A stretch of DNA of 64,000 bases from Rhizobium sp. Root1203 (GCF_001424945.1 NZ_LMCW01000009.1:50037-114036), one strand, 5' to 3'; positions 53,119-62,585 are shown, numbered from the stretch's first letter. Notes: generated by a model not told the origin, from the letters alone. Numbers and translations: made by a program.

Positions 53119-54018
53119 TCAAGCCACGCGGGTCTTCTTCCAATTGGCCGGCGTCGTTCCGATATTCTTGCGGAAGACGCGCGTGAAATGCGCCTGGTCG
53201 GAAAATCCCGTTTCAGCGGCAATCACCATGAGCGGCTGCTCTCCCTGTAGAAGGAGCTGTTTTGCGCGGTCCAGCCGCGCGTTCATTTGCCACTGGTGCG
53301 GCGCCATTCCCGTGGACGCCTTGAAGGCGTGGCTGAAATGGGATTGCGAAAGACCGGCGAGCCCTGCCAGTTCTTCCAGCCGGATATTGCGCATGCAGTG
53401 TTCGTGAATGAATTCCGTCGCCTTTCGCAACTGCCATGCCGCAAGCTTGCTGCGCTTGCGAGGAGCAACCTTGGCGAGGTTCATGACATCTATGATGAGA
53501 GCGAGCGACAGGCCGTCGCCGTAGAGATCGTGAAGGGGGGTCGGGTTCAGGCATTCAGCGGCAATCAACCGGGCAAGCGTCAGAATGCGCTCATCCGAAA
53601 ATAGCAGGCGGGCATCCGTCAGCCGCACCGGATCAAGCTCCTCCATCAGCCGGCGCCCAACGATGTCGGCGTCGAAGTGAAGGTCGAGGTGGCGAAGATA
53701 TTGAACGTCGGTGAGGTCGGCCCAGAGTTCCAGGCCCGCCGGCACATAGGAAATCGGACGCCGTTCCGTGTCCTGTACTCCTCCTTTGCCCCTGGGGGTC
53801 AGCCTGATCTTGGAATTGCCTTTCCCGTGCAGGTCGAGCAGGATGAATAGACGGGGATCGTTCGCGACATAGAAGCCGCCGGCATGAGGAGCGCATTCAA
53901 CGTCCCACACATCGGCGACGATGCCGTTCCAGGATCGGCGATGAAGCCCTCCGAGCACGGAAAAGCCTTCGATCTTGTTCTGCATGCTCGGTTGAAATGT
54001 CATGGGCAGGAAAAGCAC
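53119..54018 (-). CDS. AraC-family transcriptional regulator
   Basis: A 299-aa regulator. The N-terminal 190 residues form an effector domain. The C-terminal double helix-turn-helix (about 200-297) has LRKATEFIHEHCMRNIRLEE, LAGLSQSHFSHAFKASTGMA and AAETGFSDQAHFTRVFRKNI. It lies just upstream of the siderophore receptor on the same strand, a usual place for a siderophore-responsive activator. The frame opens with GTG 54018 preceded by AAGG; ATG 54003 is the alternative. Inducer identity is unknown. Confidence 0.92.
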   Translation of the reverse strand: MLFLPMTFQPSMQNKIEGFSVLGGLHRRSWNGIVADVWDVECAPHAGGFYVANDPRLFILLDLHGKGNSKIRLTPRGKGGVQDTERRPISYVPAGLELWADLTDVQYLRHLDLHFDADIVGRRLMEELDPVRLTDARLLFSDERILTLARLIAAECLNPTPLHDLYGDGLSLALIIDVMNLAKVAPRKRSKLAAWQLRKATEFIHEHCMRNIRLEELAGLAGLSQSHFSHAFKASTGMAPHQWQMNARLDRAKQLLLQGEQPLMVIAAETGFSDQAHFTRVFRKNIGTTPANWKKTRVA

Positions 54019-54136
54019 TATACCTTCATTTGTTACTCATGTTTATCGCATGCGATCGCGAATGGCAATCTGCCGCCGCCCAGTCGTGGCGTCGACATTA
54101 AGGGCCCCTGAGTGACCGCTCGGCACGATAATCTGG

Positions 54137-55144
54137 TTACCCGCCCCGGATAGATCCGCGCCAGATCAGCTCCGCCGTCAGTCGGACGGAATGATCCTCG
54201 CCGTCGGCATTTTCGGCCTTGCTAAGCCATTCGACAGCATGGGAGGCGATCATCGAAACCGGTTGTGCGAAGGTCGTCAGGTCGTAGGAGGACCACGACG
54301 CTTGCTCGATGTCGTCGAAGCCTGCGATGCACAGCTGATCGGGGACGGAAATGCCGAACTGATGGCGCGCGGCATCCATGAAGCCGCAGGCAAGAAGATC
54401 CGTCGCACAGAAGACGGCATCCGGCCGTTCGGTGCGGGTCAACATACGCTGCGCAAGCACCTTTCCAGCCTCGTAGCCGGTCCATCCGTAACGCTCGACA
54501 ATCACCTCAATACCGAGCCTTGCCGCCGCGGCAATGAAACCACGCTCGCGCCCCATCAGGCTCGGCGTTCCCGCCTCGGAGTTGGCAAAGGCAAGCGTGC
54601 GGCAACCCGCGCGAACGAAGGCAGTGGCGATCCGGCCGCCCGACTCGTAGTCGTCCAGATTGATCTTGAGCGGCCCCGGCTGATCGTCATCGCGATTGAT
54701 CAGCACCAGGCGCTGGCCATTGCGCAGGCAGAGCTGCGTGATGGACTTGTCGGGAAGGCCGGACAGAATGACCGACGCATCGGCACGGTAGCGAATTGCC
54801 TGACGCAGTGCCCTGTCGACACTGCCATCTGAACGATCCGTGTTGATCAGCATCGCGACCTTGCCGGCATTCTGAAGCTGCAGCGTCAGTTCGCGCAGCA
54901 GGGCGGAACGGTAAGGCGTTGCAACATCGGACACAATGAGGCACACAATACCGCTCTCGTTGCGCATGAGACCACGGGCGAGATGGTTGACATGATAGCC
55001 GAGCGCTTCGGCGGCCTCGAGGACGCGCCTGCGCGTATCGGCCGAGACACTCGCGCCGGGTGTAAAGGTTCGCGAGACGGCCGAGCGGGATACTCCCGCC
55101 CTTTCGGCGACTTCCTGCGCACTTACGAATAGTTTCGACGACAT
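54137..55144 (-). CDS. LacI-family transcriptional regulator
   Basis: A 335-aa repressor. It has an N-terminal LacI HTH and hinge (SAQEVAERAGVSRSAVSRTF, then RRRVLEAAEALGYHVNHLAR) and a periplasmic-binding-like effector domain (IVCLIVSDVATPYRSALLRE, FCATDLLACGFMDAARHQFG, IAGFDDIEQASW). ATG 55144 has GGGAG eight bases upstream. It is divergent from the AfuABC-like importer operon. Two TTGCAC-type palindromes in the 180-bp gap are likely operators for both directions. The ligand is expected to be a sugar or sugar phosphate. Confidence 0.93.
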   Translation of the reverse strand: MSSKLFVSAQEVAERAGVSRSAVSRTFTPGASVSADTRRRVLEAAEALGYHVNHLARGLMRNESGIVCLIVSDVATPYRSALLRELTLQLQNAGKVAMLINTDRSDGSVDRALRQAIRYRADASVILSGLPDKSITQLCLRNGQRLVLINRDDDQPGPLKINLDDYESGGRIATAFVRAGCRTLAFANSEAGTPSLMGRERGFIAAAARLGIEVIVERYGWTGYEAGKVLAQRMLTRTERPDAVFCATDLLACGFMDAARHQFGISVPDQLCIAGFDDIEQASWSSYDLTTFAQPVSMIASHAVEWLSKAENADGEDHSVRLTAELIWRGSIRGG

Positions 55145-55179
55145 CAACGCGCTCCCATTGCACGGAGCTTTGCACGATA

Positions 55180-55195
55180 TTGCACTTGCGTGCAA
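55180..55195. promoter_or_regulatory. Putative LacI operator 1 (TTGCAC-N4-GTGCAA)
   Basis: A perfect palindrome, TTGCACTTGCGTGCAA, 36 bp upstream of the LacI gene start. It fits autoregulation. Confidence 0.55.
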
Positions 55196-55266
55196 TGGCG
55201 GCGATCACCGCATTTGTGAAGTTTTTGTGAAAAAATTGTTGACATCGGTTTCAGCGATGTGCACCG

Positions 55267-55284
55267 TTTGCACACGCTTGCAAA
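55267..55284. promoter_or_regulatory. Putative LacI operator 2 (TTTGCA-N6-TGCAAA)
   Basis: A second palindrome with the same TTGCA core. It lies just downstream of a TTGACA (55239-55244) that could be the -35 of the importer promoter, so bound repressor would block transcription. The two sites are 88 bp apart centre to centre. Confidence 0.5.
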
Positions 55285-55324
55285 GCGACCGGCGTGGAGG
55301 CGCCGCAATCACCAGGAGGAAAAT

Positions 55325-56353
55325 ATGCGATCGATTAAATTGGCCGCGGCAGTGCTTGCCGCGGGTGTGTCCCTTGCTGCTTATTCAGCGCATGCTGCCG
55401 GCGACCTCAACCTCATTTGTTCGGCCGACCCCGTGGTTTGCGATCTGATGAAGGAGCTCTTCGAGAAGCAATCCGACGTCAAGGTCAACATGGTTCGTCT
55501 GTCCGCTGGCGAGACCTATGCGAAGATTCGTGCCGAAGCACGCAACCCGAAGACGGATATCTGGTGGGCCGGTACCGGAGACCCTCATCTGCAGGCCGCT
55601 GCCGAAGGGCTCACGCAGGAGTATAAATCACCACTTTTCGACCAACTGCAGGATTGGGCAAAGAAGCAGGCTGAAAGCTCGGGTTTCCGGACAGTCGGCG
55701 TCTATGCCGGTGCACTCGGCTGGGGCTACAACACGGACATCCTTGAGAAGAAGGGCCTGAAGGAACCCAAATGCTGGGCCGATCTCCTTGATGCGTCCTA
55801 CAAGGGCGAGATCCAGATCGCCAACCCGAACTCGTCAGGAACGTCCTACAACACGCTTGCAACGCTCGTGCAGATCATGGGCGAGGACCAGGCCTTCGAC
55901 TATCTGTCGAAACTCAACGCCAACGTTTCGCAGTACACCAAGTCGGGCTCCGCTCCGGTCAAGGCGGCCGCACGCGGCGAATCCACGATCGGCATTGTGT
56001 TTATGCATGATGCCGTCGCGCAGACGGTCGAGGGTTTCCCGATCAAGGCCGTCGCACCGTGCGAGGGCACGGGCTACGAAATTGGTTCAATGTCGATCGT
56101 CAAGGGTGCGAAAAACCTGGACAATGCGAAGAAGTGGTACGACTGGGCGCTGAGTGCTGAAGCGCAATCGCACATGAAGGACGCAAAGTCCTTCCAGCTC
56201 CCTTCGAACAAGTCGGCCGAAATTCCCAAGGAAGCCCCGAAGTTCGAGGACATCAAGCTGATCGACTATGACTTCAAGAAGTTCGGCGATCCGACTGTGC
56301 GCAAGGGGTTGCTCGGCCGCTGGGACAAGGAAATCGGCGCCAAGGCGAACTGA
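55325..56353 (+). CDS. AfuA-like ABC importer binding protein
   Basis: A 342-aa periplasmic binding protein of the iron(III)/AfuA class. The signal peptide ends near SAHA (residue 24). The mature part has NLICSADPVVCDLMKELFEK, TDIWWAGTGDPHLQAAAEG, and GALGWGYNTDILEKKGLKEP. Proteins like this were once called ferric-binding, but Actinobacillus AfuA binds hexose-6-phosphates. A LacI regulator and a phosphatase gene in the same operon favour a sugar-phosphate ligand here. The start is fixed by AGGAGG before ATG 55325. A stable hairpin follows the gene. Confidence 0.88.
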   Translation: MRSIKLAAAVLAAGVSLAAYSAHAAGDLNLICSADPVVCDLMKELFEKQSDVKVNMVRLSAGETYAKIRAEARNPKTDIWWAGTGDPHLQAAAEGLTQEYKSPLFDQLQDWAKKQAESSGFRTVGVYAGALGWGYNTDILEKKGLKEPKCWADLLDASYKGEIQIANPNSSGTSYNTLATLVQIMGEDQAFDYLSKLNANVSQYTKSGSAPVKAAARGESTIGIVFMHDAVAQTVEGFPIKAVAPCEGTGYEIGSMSIVKGAKNLDNAKKWYDWALSAEAQSHMKDAKSFQLPSNKSAEIPKEAPKFEDIKLIDYDFKKFGDPTVRKGLLGRWDKEIGAKAN

Positions 56354-56366
56354 GACCAAGGCAGAC

Positions 56367-56392
56367 GCGGCCGGAGGCAACCCTCCGGCCGC
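56367..56392 (+). repeat. Intergenic stem-loop between binding protein and permease genes
   Basis: An 11-bp perfect stem (GCGGCCGGAGG / CCTCCGGCCGC) with a CAAC loop and no T-run. Such hairpins usually protect the binding-protein mRNA and raise its level over that of the permease. Confidence 0.7.
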
Positions 56393-56431
56393 ATCTAGTC
56401 CGACACAACTCATTGGGATGCACATCCGCTC

Positions 56432-58666
56432 ATGACCAACAGCAATCGAAGGCTGGATATCGCCCTCTTCTTTGGCGCCGCCGCATGGGCGCTTCTGCCA
56501 TGGTACCGGGTAGAGGGAGGCTTCTTCGGTCTCGGCTGGGTCTCCGGCTTTGGAAGCGCGGCCTCCACGGCACCTGGCCTGCTGGAGATCATGCGCTACG
56601 GCCGCCCATGGCTTGCGGTCGCGCTAGCGCTTCTTGTAATGGCAGGTCTCGCGCGCTTTGTCTCCGCTCCATCGCGCCGCGGCGCATTGCTTGCCTGGGC
56701 CGGCGGTCTAGGGGTCATCTTTTTGACCCTCCAGGGGCTGGCGATCAATTTCTCCGGTTGGAGCTGGACGATCAGCGAGACCCTGTTCGGCCCGCTTGCC
56801 GACGGCCAGCCATCCATGGGGGCGGGAGCGATCCTCACGGGCATCGTTTTCGTTCTCCTCTTCTCTTTTGGGCTTGCAGAACGCGGCGCCATGAGGGGCG
56901 ATGTCTTCGTGGTGAGCGCGATCACGATGCTGGTTGTCCTGGTGGCGATCTTTGTTTTCTATCCAGTCGGCAGCATGTTTATCGGGGCTTTCCAGGCCTT
57001 CGACGGTTCGTTCAATCCGGACGGCTTTATCAGCAATATCCAGGACCCTTCCATCTGGAGCCTAAGCTGCCTGACGGGTGGCGATCGCTGTGGCGTTGCC
57101 TGGCGCACGCTTTTCCTGGCGATCATGACGGCCAGCGGCGCGACGCTTCTCGGTCTGTGCTTTGCACTCGTCGCCACCCGCACGCGCTTTCCCTTCAAGA
57201 AGGGATTGCGATTTCTGACCATCCTGCCGATTATCACGCCGCCATTCGTGGTCGGTCTGGCCTTGACGCTGCTCTTCGGCCGCGCCGGTGTCATCACGCA
57301 AGCTGCCGCATCGATCCTTGGCACGGAGCCGGGTCGCTGGCTCTATGGTTTGACCGGCATCTGGATTGCGCAGGTCCTGTCTTTCACCCCGATCTCCTTT
57401 CTGGTCTTGATCGGCGTCGTCGAAGGTGTCAGCCCGTCCATGGAGGAAGCCTCGCAGACGTTGCGTGCCGACCGCTGGCGGACGTTCTGGCGCGTATCGC
57501 TGCCCTTGATGAAGCCGGGCCTGGCAAATGCCTTCCTGATCGGGTTCATCGAAAGCATGGCGGACTTCGGCAACCCGATGGTCCTCGGCGGCAGCCACGG
57601 CGTCCTGTCGACGGAGATTTTCTTCGCGGTCGTCGGATCTCAGAACGATCCATCACGCGCAGCAGTTCTGGCGATGATCCTCTTGTTCTTCACCATGTCG
57701 GCATTCATCGCACAGCGCTTCTGGCTGTCGGGCAAGAGTTTCGCCACCGTCACCGGCAAGGGAGACTCCGGCGTCCATATCGCCCTGCCCCGCGGCCTGT
57801 CGATCGCCGTGCATGCGCTCGTTATCCCCTGGATGATCTTCACGATCGTCGTCTACGTGATGATCCTTTTCGGCGGCTTCGTGCGGACATGGGGCTTGGA
57901 CAACACGCTCACCTTCGAGCATTACATCAAAGCCTTCTCGATCGGGTGGCGCGACGATGGCGGCCTTGCGTGGACTGGCGTTGCCTGGAACTCGTTCTGG
58001 ACGACCATGGAGATCTCGCTGATTTCGGCACCATTGACGGCCGCCGTCGGCTTGCTCACGGCCTATCTGATCGTGCGCCAGAAATTCGTCGGCAGAAATC
58101 TCTTCGAATTCGCGCTGATGATGAGTTTCGCCATCCCCGGCACGGTCATCGGCATCAGCTACATCATGGCGTTTAACCTGCCGCCGCTGGAAATGACGGG
58201 CACCGCCCTCATCCTCGTCGCATGCTTCGTCTTCCGCAACATGCCGGTTGGCGTGCGCGGCGGTGTTGCGGCCATGAGCCAGCTGGACAAGAGCCTCGAC
58301 GAAGCCTCGCTGACGCTTCGCGCCGGCACGTTCCGGACGATCCGCAAAGTGATCCTGCCGCTGCTGCGTCCGGCGATCACCGCCGCATTGGTCTACTCGT
58401 TCGTACGCGCCATCACCTCGATCAGCGCTGTCATCTTCCTCGTCAGCGCCGAGTACAACATGTCGACCGCCTATATCGTCGGCCTTGTCGAAAACGGCGA
58501 ATATGGCGTGGCCATCGCTTATTCCTCCGTGCTGATCGTCGTGATGATCACCGTCATCACAGGGTTTCAGCTTCTCGTCGGAGAACGGAGGCTGCGCAGG
58601 GAAAACCGCGTGGGCAACATTATCCAAGGAACGGCCACATCCATCGGTCAGGAGAAAACCGCATGA
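56432..58666 (+). CDS. Fused AfuB-like ABC importer permease
   Basis: A 744-aa inner-membrane protein with two permease domains in one chain. Each has an EAA loop that docks to the ATPase: SMEEASQTLRADRWRTFWRV in the first half and DEASLTLRAGTFRTIRKVIL in the second. The first about 170 residues add extra helices before the first domain. The organisation matches AfuB/FbpB-type permeases. It follows the binding-protein gene and its stop overlaps the ATPase start by four bases (ATGA). Confidence 0.92.
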   Translation: MTNSNRRLDIALFFGAAAWALLPWYRVEGGFFGLGWVSGFGSAASTAPGLLEIMRYGRPWLAVALALLVMAGLARFVSAPSRRGALLAWAGGLGVIFLTLQGLAINFSGWSWTISETLFGPLADGQPSMGAGAILTGIVFVLLFSFGLAERGAMRGDVFVVSAITMLVVLVAIFVFYPVGSMFIGAFQAFDGSFNPDGFISNIQDPSIWSLSCLTGGDRCGVAWRTLFLAIMTASGATLLGLCFALVATRTRFPFKKGLRFLTILPIITPPFVVGLALTLLFGRAGVITQAAASILGTEPGRWLYGLTGIWIAQVLSFTPISFLVLIGVVEGVSPSMEEASQTLRADRWRTFWRVSLPLMKPGLANAFLIGFIESMADFGNPMVLGGSHGVLSTEIFFAVVGSQNDPSRAAVLAMILLFFTMSAFIAQRFWLSGKSFATVTGKGDSGVHIALPRGLSIAVHALVIPWMIFTIVVYVMILFGGFVRTWGLDNTLTFEHYIKAFSIGWRDDGGLAWTGVAWNSFWTTMEISLISAPLTAAVGLLTAYLIVRQKFVGRNLFEFALMMSFAIPGTVIGISYIMAFNLPPLEMTGTALILVACFVFRNMPVGVRGGVAAMSQLDKSLDEASLTLRAGTFRTIRKVILPLLRPAITAALVYSFVRAITSISAVIFLVSAEYNMSTAYIVGLVENGEYGVAIAYSSVLIVVMITVITGFQLLVGERRLRRENRVGNIIQGTATSIGQEKTA

Positions 58667-59727
58667 GCCTGAAATCTCAAGGTTCCGTCGTCTTCGAGAA
58701 CGTCCGCAAGACTTTCGGTGCGTTTACTGCGATACCGGACCTGTCCCTGACGATCGAACCCAGCACGCTTGTCACCCTGCTTGGGCCTTCCGGCTGCGGC
58801 AAGACCACCACATTGCGGATGCTGGCGGGCCTGGAGCATCCGTCGTCTGGCCGTATTCTCATCGGCGGCAAGGACGTGACGATGCTGCCCGCCAATGAGC
58901 GTGACGTGTCGATGGTGTTTCAAAGCTATGCGCTTTTTCCGCACATGACGGCGCTCGACAATGTCGCCTACGGGCTCGAATCTTCCGGTCTCAAGCGACA
59001 GGAAGCGCGCGAACGCGCCGAGGAGGGTCTGCAGCTCGTGGGGCTTGGCGGAATGGGCAAGCGTCTGCCCGCCGAATTGTCCGGCGGCCAGCAGCAGCGT
59101 GTCGCGGTTGCCCGAGCACTCGTCCTGGAGCCTCAGGTTCTCCTTCTGGATGAGCCGCTATCCAATCTCGACGCGCGGCTTCGCCGCCGCGTGCGCACGG
59201 AAATCCGCGAACTGCAGCAAAGACTGGGTTTCACCGCAGTCTACGTGACCCACGATCAGGAAGAGGCGCTTGCCGTCTCGGACCGGATCATCATCATGAA
59301 GGAAGGACATATCGCACAGCAGGGGGCGCCCCGCGAACTGTACGAGACACCGACCTCTGCCTTTATTGCCGACTTCATGGGCGAGGCAAATGTGATGGCA
59401 TGCGATGTCGTTGGCGTCGACGGGAACAATGCGACGATCAGCATCGCGGGTCTTAAGCACCGCGTCGTAGGACGCAACGCGAAGACGGGGCCGGCCCAGC
59501 TTGCGATCCGGCCCAACGCCATCACCCTTTCGCCACGCCTGGCAAACAGTGCTTTCAACGGTCAGATCACCCACGCGGCCTACCTTGGCGATCACGTCGA
59601 GTATGAGGTCAAGACCAGCAACGGAACGCTGTTCGTTGTCGACCCGGCTGTCGAGACGGCGCTGGAGCCATTGACCGAAGTCGCGATCGGCTTCAAGGAT
59701 CGCGGCATCGCGCTTATCAGCGAATGA
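58663..59727 (+). CDS. AfuC-like ABC importer ATP-binding protein
   Basis: A 354-aa ATPase. Walker A is GPSGCGKTT and the Q-loop lies in MVFQSYALFPHMTAL. The signature is LSGGQQQRVAVARAL, Walker B LLLDEPLSNLD, and the switch His is in VTHDQEEAL. The C-terminal 110 residues form a TOBE-type regulatory domain (LAIRPNAITLSPR, HAAYLGDHVEYEV). ATG 58663 overlaps the permease stop by four bases, indicating coupling. It energises the importer encoded upstream. Confidence 0.94.
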   Translation: MSLKSQGSVVFENVRKTFGAFTAIPDLSLTIEPSTLVTLLGPSGCGKTTTLRMLAGLEHPSSGRILIGGKDVTMLPANERDVSMVFQSYALFPHMTALDNVAYGLESSGLKRQEARERAEEGLQLVGLGGMGKRLPAELSGGQQQRVAVARALVLEPQVLLLDEPLSNLDARLRRRVRTEIRELQQRLGFTAVYVTHDQEEALAVSDRIIIMKEGHIAQQGAPRELYETPTSAFIADFMGEANVMACDVVGVDGNNATISIAGLKHRVVGRNAKTGPAQLAIRPNAITLSPRLANSAFNGQITHAAYLGDHVEYEVKTSNGTLFVVDPAVETALEPLTEVAIGFKDRGIALISE

Positions 59728-59761
59728 GTACAATTATCTGTTTTACAAAGGAAATGTTGCA

Positions 59762-60562
59762 ATGACATCGCATGCCATACCGGGACTTGAAACGCGGCTG
59801 GCGCTCGCCGAAGCGGTTGCCCGCGAAGCGGGAGACGTCGCCCTCGACTATTTCAAGCGTCGTGAAACGCTTGTTATCGAGACCAAGAGAGACCCGCAGG
59901 ACGTTGTATCGATCGCAGACCGCGAAGTCGAAAACCTGATCCGCGCGAGATTCCACGAAGCCTATCCGACCGACGGCATCCTGGGTGAGGAATATGGGCT
60001 GACGAGCGGAACCTCCGGTTTCACCTGGGTCATCGACCCGATCGACGGGACGAGCCCATTCGTCAACGGCATGCCGAACTGGTGCGTCTCGATCGGCCTT
60101 CTTTACGGCAACGAACCCGTCGTCGGCGTTATCTCGGCGCCCTGCCATGACGAGCTCTATGCCGCAGCACTCGGCATGGGCGCCAGGCTGAATGGCAATG
60201 CGCTGACGCTCGATCCCGCTCGCAACATCAGAAATGCCGTCACCGGTATTGGTGCGAACAACTACGTCACGCCAGCCTTCGTCGCCAAGATGGTCGAGGA
60301 TCTTCTCGGTGCCGGTGGCAACTTCATTCGAAACGGTTCGGGGGCGCTGATGCTTGCCTACGTCGCAGCCGGACGCCTGGTTGGCTACTACGAGCCCTAC
60401 ATGCATGCCTGGGACTGCCTTGCCGGCTACTGCCTGGTCAAGGAGGCGGGAGGCTGGTTTCATCCCTTCCCGACAGAAGGCGATCGATTGACCAAGGGGT
60501 CGCCGGTCCTTGCAGCAGCACCCGGCGCAGTCGACGATCTGCGCAAGATTGCAGGGGTCTAA
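59762..60562 (+). CDS. Inositol-monophosphatase family phosphatase
   Basis: A 266-aa Mg-dependent phosphatase of the IMPase/CysQ/HisN superfamily. Metal ligands are seen in GILGEEYG and in WVIDPIDGTSPFVNGMPNW, and the last Asp in MHAWDCLAGYCLVKEAGG. It has AAGGAAA before ATG 59762 and follows the ATPase gene by 34 bp in the same operon. The context suggests it removes phosphate from the imported compound (hexose or inositol phosphate). Histidinol-phosphatase or nucleotide activity cannot be excluded from sequence. Confidence 0.9.
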   Translation: MTSHAIPGLETRLALAEAVAREAGDVALDYFKRRETLVIETKRDPQDVVSIADREVENLIRARFHEAYPTDGILGEEYGLTSGTSGFTWVIDPIDGTSPFVNGMPNWCVSIGLLYGNEPVVGVISAPCHDELYAAALGMGARLNGNALTLDPARNIRNAVTGIGANNYVTPAFVAKMVEDLLGAGGNFIRNGSGALMLAYVAAGRLVGYYEPYMHAWDCLAGYCLVKEAGGWFHPFPTEGDRLTKGSPVLAAAPGAVDDLRKIAGV

Positions 60563-60692
60563 ACCACAAGGTCCATGGCATAGGGCAGATCGGCGGCTTG
60601 GCGCTCCGATCATGCCCTCGCCGGATGGCAAGCGGCATCCTATATACGTGGCGACAAGCCGGCGCTGTCTGCCGGCTGAACCGGAGACATGT

Positions 60693-61607
60693 ATGAGCCG
60701 CGATCCATACGAGCTTCTAGGCGTAAAGAAGGACGCCACGCAGAAAGACATCCAAAGTGCCTTCCGCAAGCTCGCCAAGAAGCTGCATCCCGATCTAAAC
60801 CCGGGTGACAAGAAGGCGGAGGACCAGTTCAAGGAGGTTTCCACCGCCTACGAGATCCTCAGCGATGAGGAAAAGCGCAAACGCTTCGATCGCGGGGAAA
60901 TCGATATGACTGGCGCTGAACAGGCACCGCGCAGCTATTACAGGGACTACGCATCGCAATCGGGCGCCGGCGACCCGTACCACAACAGCGCTGGTTTTGC
61001 CGATTTCGGCGATCACGACGATATTTTCTCCAGCTTCTTTTCGGGCAGGACACGTGGCGGACAGTTCCGGTCCAACGGGCAGGACCGTCACTACTCCTTG
61101 GAGGTCGACTTCCTCGATGCCGTCAATGGCGCCAAGACCCAGATAAAGCTACCGGATGGGCCGGCTCTTGACCTGCAAGTTCCAGCCGGAACGCGCGACG
61201 GCCAGAGCTTGCGCCTGAAGGGCAAGGGCGAACCGGGCATCGGCGGCGGTCCGCCGGGTGACGCACTGGTCGAAATCCGGGTGCGGCCGCATCGTTTCTA
61301 CGTCCGCGATGGGGACGACATCCGCTTCGATCTTCCGATATCGCTATCGGAGGCGGTACTCGGCGGAAAGGTGCGCGCGCCGACGCCGTCCGGCCCTGTG
61401 AACCTGACATTGCCGCCGAATTCCAACACCGGGAAGGTCCTGCGGTTGAAAGGCAAGGGTGTGCCGAAACGCGGCGGCGGTGCGGGCGACGTCTACGTGA
61501 CGCTGAAGATCGTCCTGCCCGACACGCCCGATCAAAAGCTCGCCGACTTCATGGCAAGCTGGACGCCAGCCAATCCGCAGGATCCGAGAAAGAGCATGGG
61601 AGAGTAA
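60693..61607 (+). CDS. cbpA: CbpA-like DnaJ-class co-chaperone
   Basis: A 304-aa type B J-protein. The J domain (1-65) has PYELLGVKKDATQKDIQSAF and the HPD motif in KKLHPDLNPGD. A Gly/Phe/Asp-rich linker and two C-terminal substrate-binding domains follow (LDLQVPAGTRDGQSLRLKGK; VNLTLPPNSNTGKVLRLKGK). There is no zinc-finger region, which separates CbpA from DnaJ. It stimulates DnaK and may bind curved DNA. ATG 60693 has GGAG upstream. The CbpM modulator gene starts three bases after its stop, confirming the pair. Confidence 0.92.
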   Translation: MSRDPYELLGVKKDATQKDIQSAFRKLAKKLHPDLNPGDKKAEDQFKEVSTAYEILSDEEKRKRFDRGEIDMTGAEQAPRSYYRDYASQSGAGDPYHNSAGFADFGDHDDIFSSFFSGRTRGGQFRSNGQDRHYSLEVDFLDAVNGAKTQIKLPDGPALDLQVPAGTRDGQSLRLKGKGEPGIGGGPPGDALVEIRVRPHRFYVRDGDDIRFDLPISLSEAVLGGKVRAPTPSGPVNLTLPPNSNTGKVLRLKGKGVPKRGGGAGDVYVTLKIVLPDTPDQKLADFMASWTPANPQDPRKSMGE

Positions 61608-61609
61608 CC

Positions 61610-61954
61610 ATGAATGATCTTGAATTGCGCCGCTTCCTGAAGATCGACGTGACGGTGCTTGATGTCTGGGTAGAACAGGGATGGCTTCTACCGGAAGCCA
61701 ATGAGGGCAACCGCGAGTTTCGTGACGCTGATGTGGCGCGAGGTCGGCTGATCCTCGACCTCACCCAGGAAATGGGCGTCAACGAGGCCGGCGTCGATCT
61801 CATCATGGATCTTGTCGATCAGATCCATGGCCTTCGCGGCACACTTCGCGACATGCTGTCTGCCATGGAACAGCAGGACGACGAGGTGAAGCGCAGGCTT
61901 CGTGGCAAACTCGACGCCCTTGGCCGCACGCGAGGTGGGCATCGCGACAGTTGA
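61610..61954 (+). CDS. cbpM: CbpM-like chaperone modulator
   Basis: A 114-aa protein with a MerR-like N-terminal fold (LKIDVTVLDVWVEQGWLLPE, REFRDADVARGRLILDL) and a C-terminal helix with MGVNEAGVDLIMDLVDQIHG. CbpM binds the J domain of CbpA and inhibits it. It is three bases after cbpA in the same operon. Confidence 0.88.
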   Translation: MNDLELRRFLKIDVTVLDVWVEQGWLLPEANEGNREFRDADVARGRLILDLTQEMGVNEAGVDLIMDLVDQIHGLRGTLRDMLSAMEQQDDEVKRRLRGKLDALGRTRGGHRDS

Positions 61955-61984
61955 GTGTTTGCATTTGGAGACGGAGGTTGACCA

Positions 61985-62470
61985 TTGAGCCGCGATCATA
62001 GCCACGACGACCACCCGGAGCCCATCGACTGGCGGGAGAACGGCGTGAAAGTCATTCCGGGCAACTCGCTTGACCCGAATACCGCGCAAACGCCTGGGAT
62101 GAGCCGCGCGACGGCCATCAACAATGCGCGTGCCGGCGCCGAGAAAATCTGGGCGGGTACCGTCACCATTCATGCCAATGCCAAGACCGGCGCTCATCAC
62201 CACGGCGATCTGGAAAGCATCATCTATGTGGTGAAGGGCAAGGCGCGTATGCGCTGGGGCGACCACCTCGAATTTACGGCAGAAGCGGGACCCGGTGATT
62301 TCATCTTCGTCCCGCCCTATGTGCCGCACCAGGAAATCAACGCCAGCCGGGATGAAACTCTGGAATGCGTGCTGGTGCGTTCGGGTCAGGAGCCTGTGGT
62401 CGTCAATCTCGACATTGAACCGATCGAGCAGCCCGAAGACGTCCGATGGATCGATCCCATCCACAAATAG
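61985..62470 (+). CDS. Cupin-domain protein
   Basis: A 161-aa single-cupin protein. Motif 1 is GAHHHGDLESIIYVVKGKAR with His and Glu metal ligands, and motif 2 is PGDFIFVPPYVPHQEINAS with the final His. The start is TTG 61985, indicated by GGAGG six bases upstream; no ATG fits. It begins 31 bp after cbpM, probably in the same transcript. A role as a small metal-dependent enzyme or ligand binder is likely, but the substrate is unknown. Confidence 0.88.
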   Translation: MSRDHSHDDHPEPIDWRENGVKVIPGNSLDPNTAQTPGMSRATAINNARAGAEKIWAGTVTIHANAKTGAHHHGDLESIIYVVKGKARMRWGDHLEFTAEAGPGDFIFVPPYVPHQEINASRDETLECVLVRSGQEPVVVNLDIEPIEQPEDVRWIDPIHK

Positions 62471-62585
62471 CAAAGCTTGCTGTTTCGAGATAGCACTCCA
62501 CCGCGGCAATAAATGACGGGAGAATGCAAGCTTGCCTCCTATTTCAGGGAGCAAACGCTGCTCCAACAGTCGAAAGGCCCAGGCA

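Noticed and set aside
57653..58627. 324-codon minus frame antisense to the permease gene
   Set aside because: It is complementary to a clear ABC permease, is His/Asp-rich from codon reversal, and has no family or ribosome site.
59717..60844. 375-codon minus frame over the phosphatase and cbpA region
   Set aside because: It covers parts of two well-supported plus genes and matches no family.
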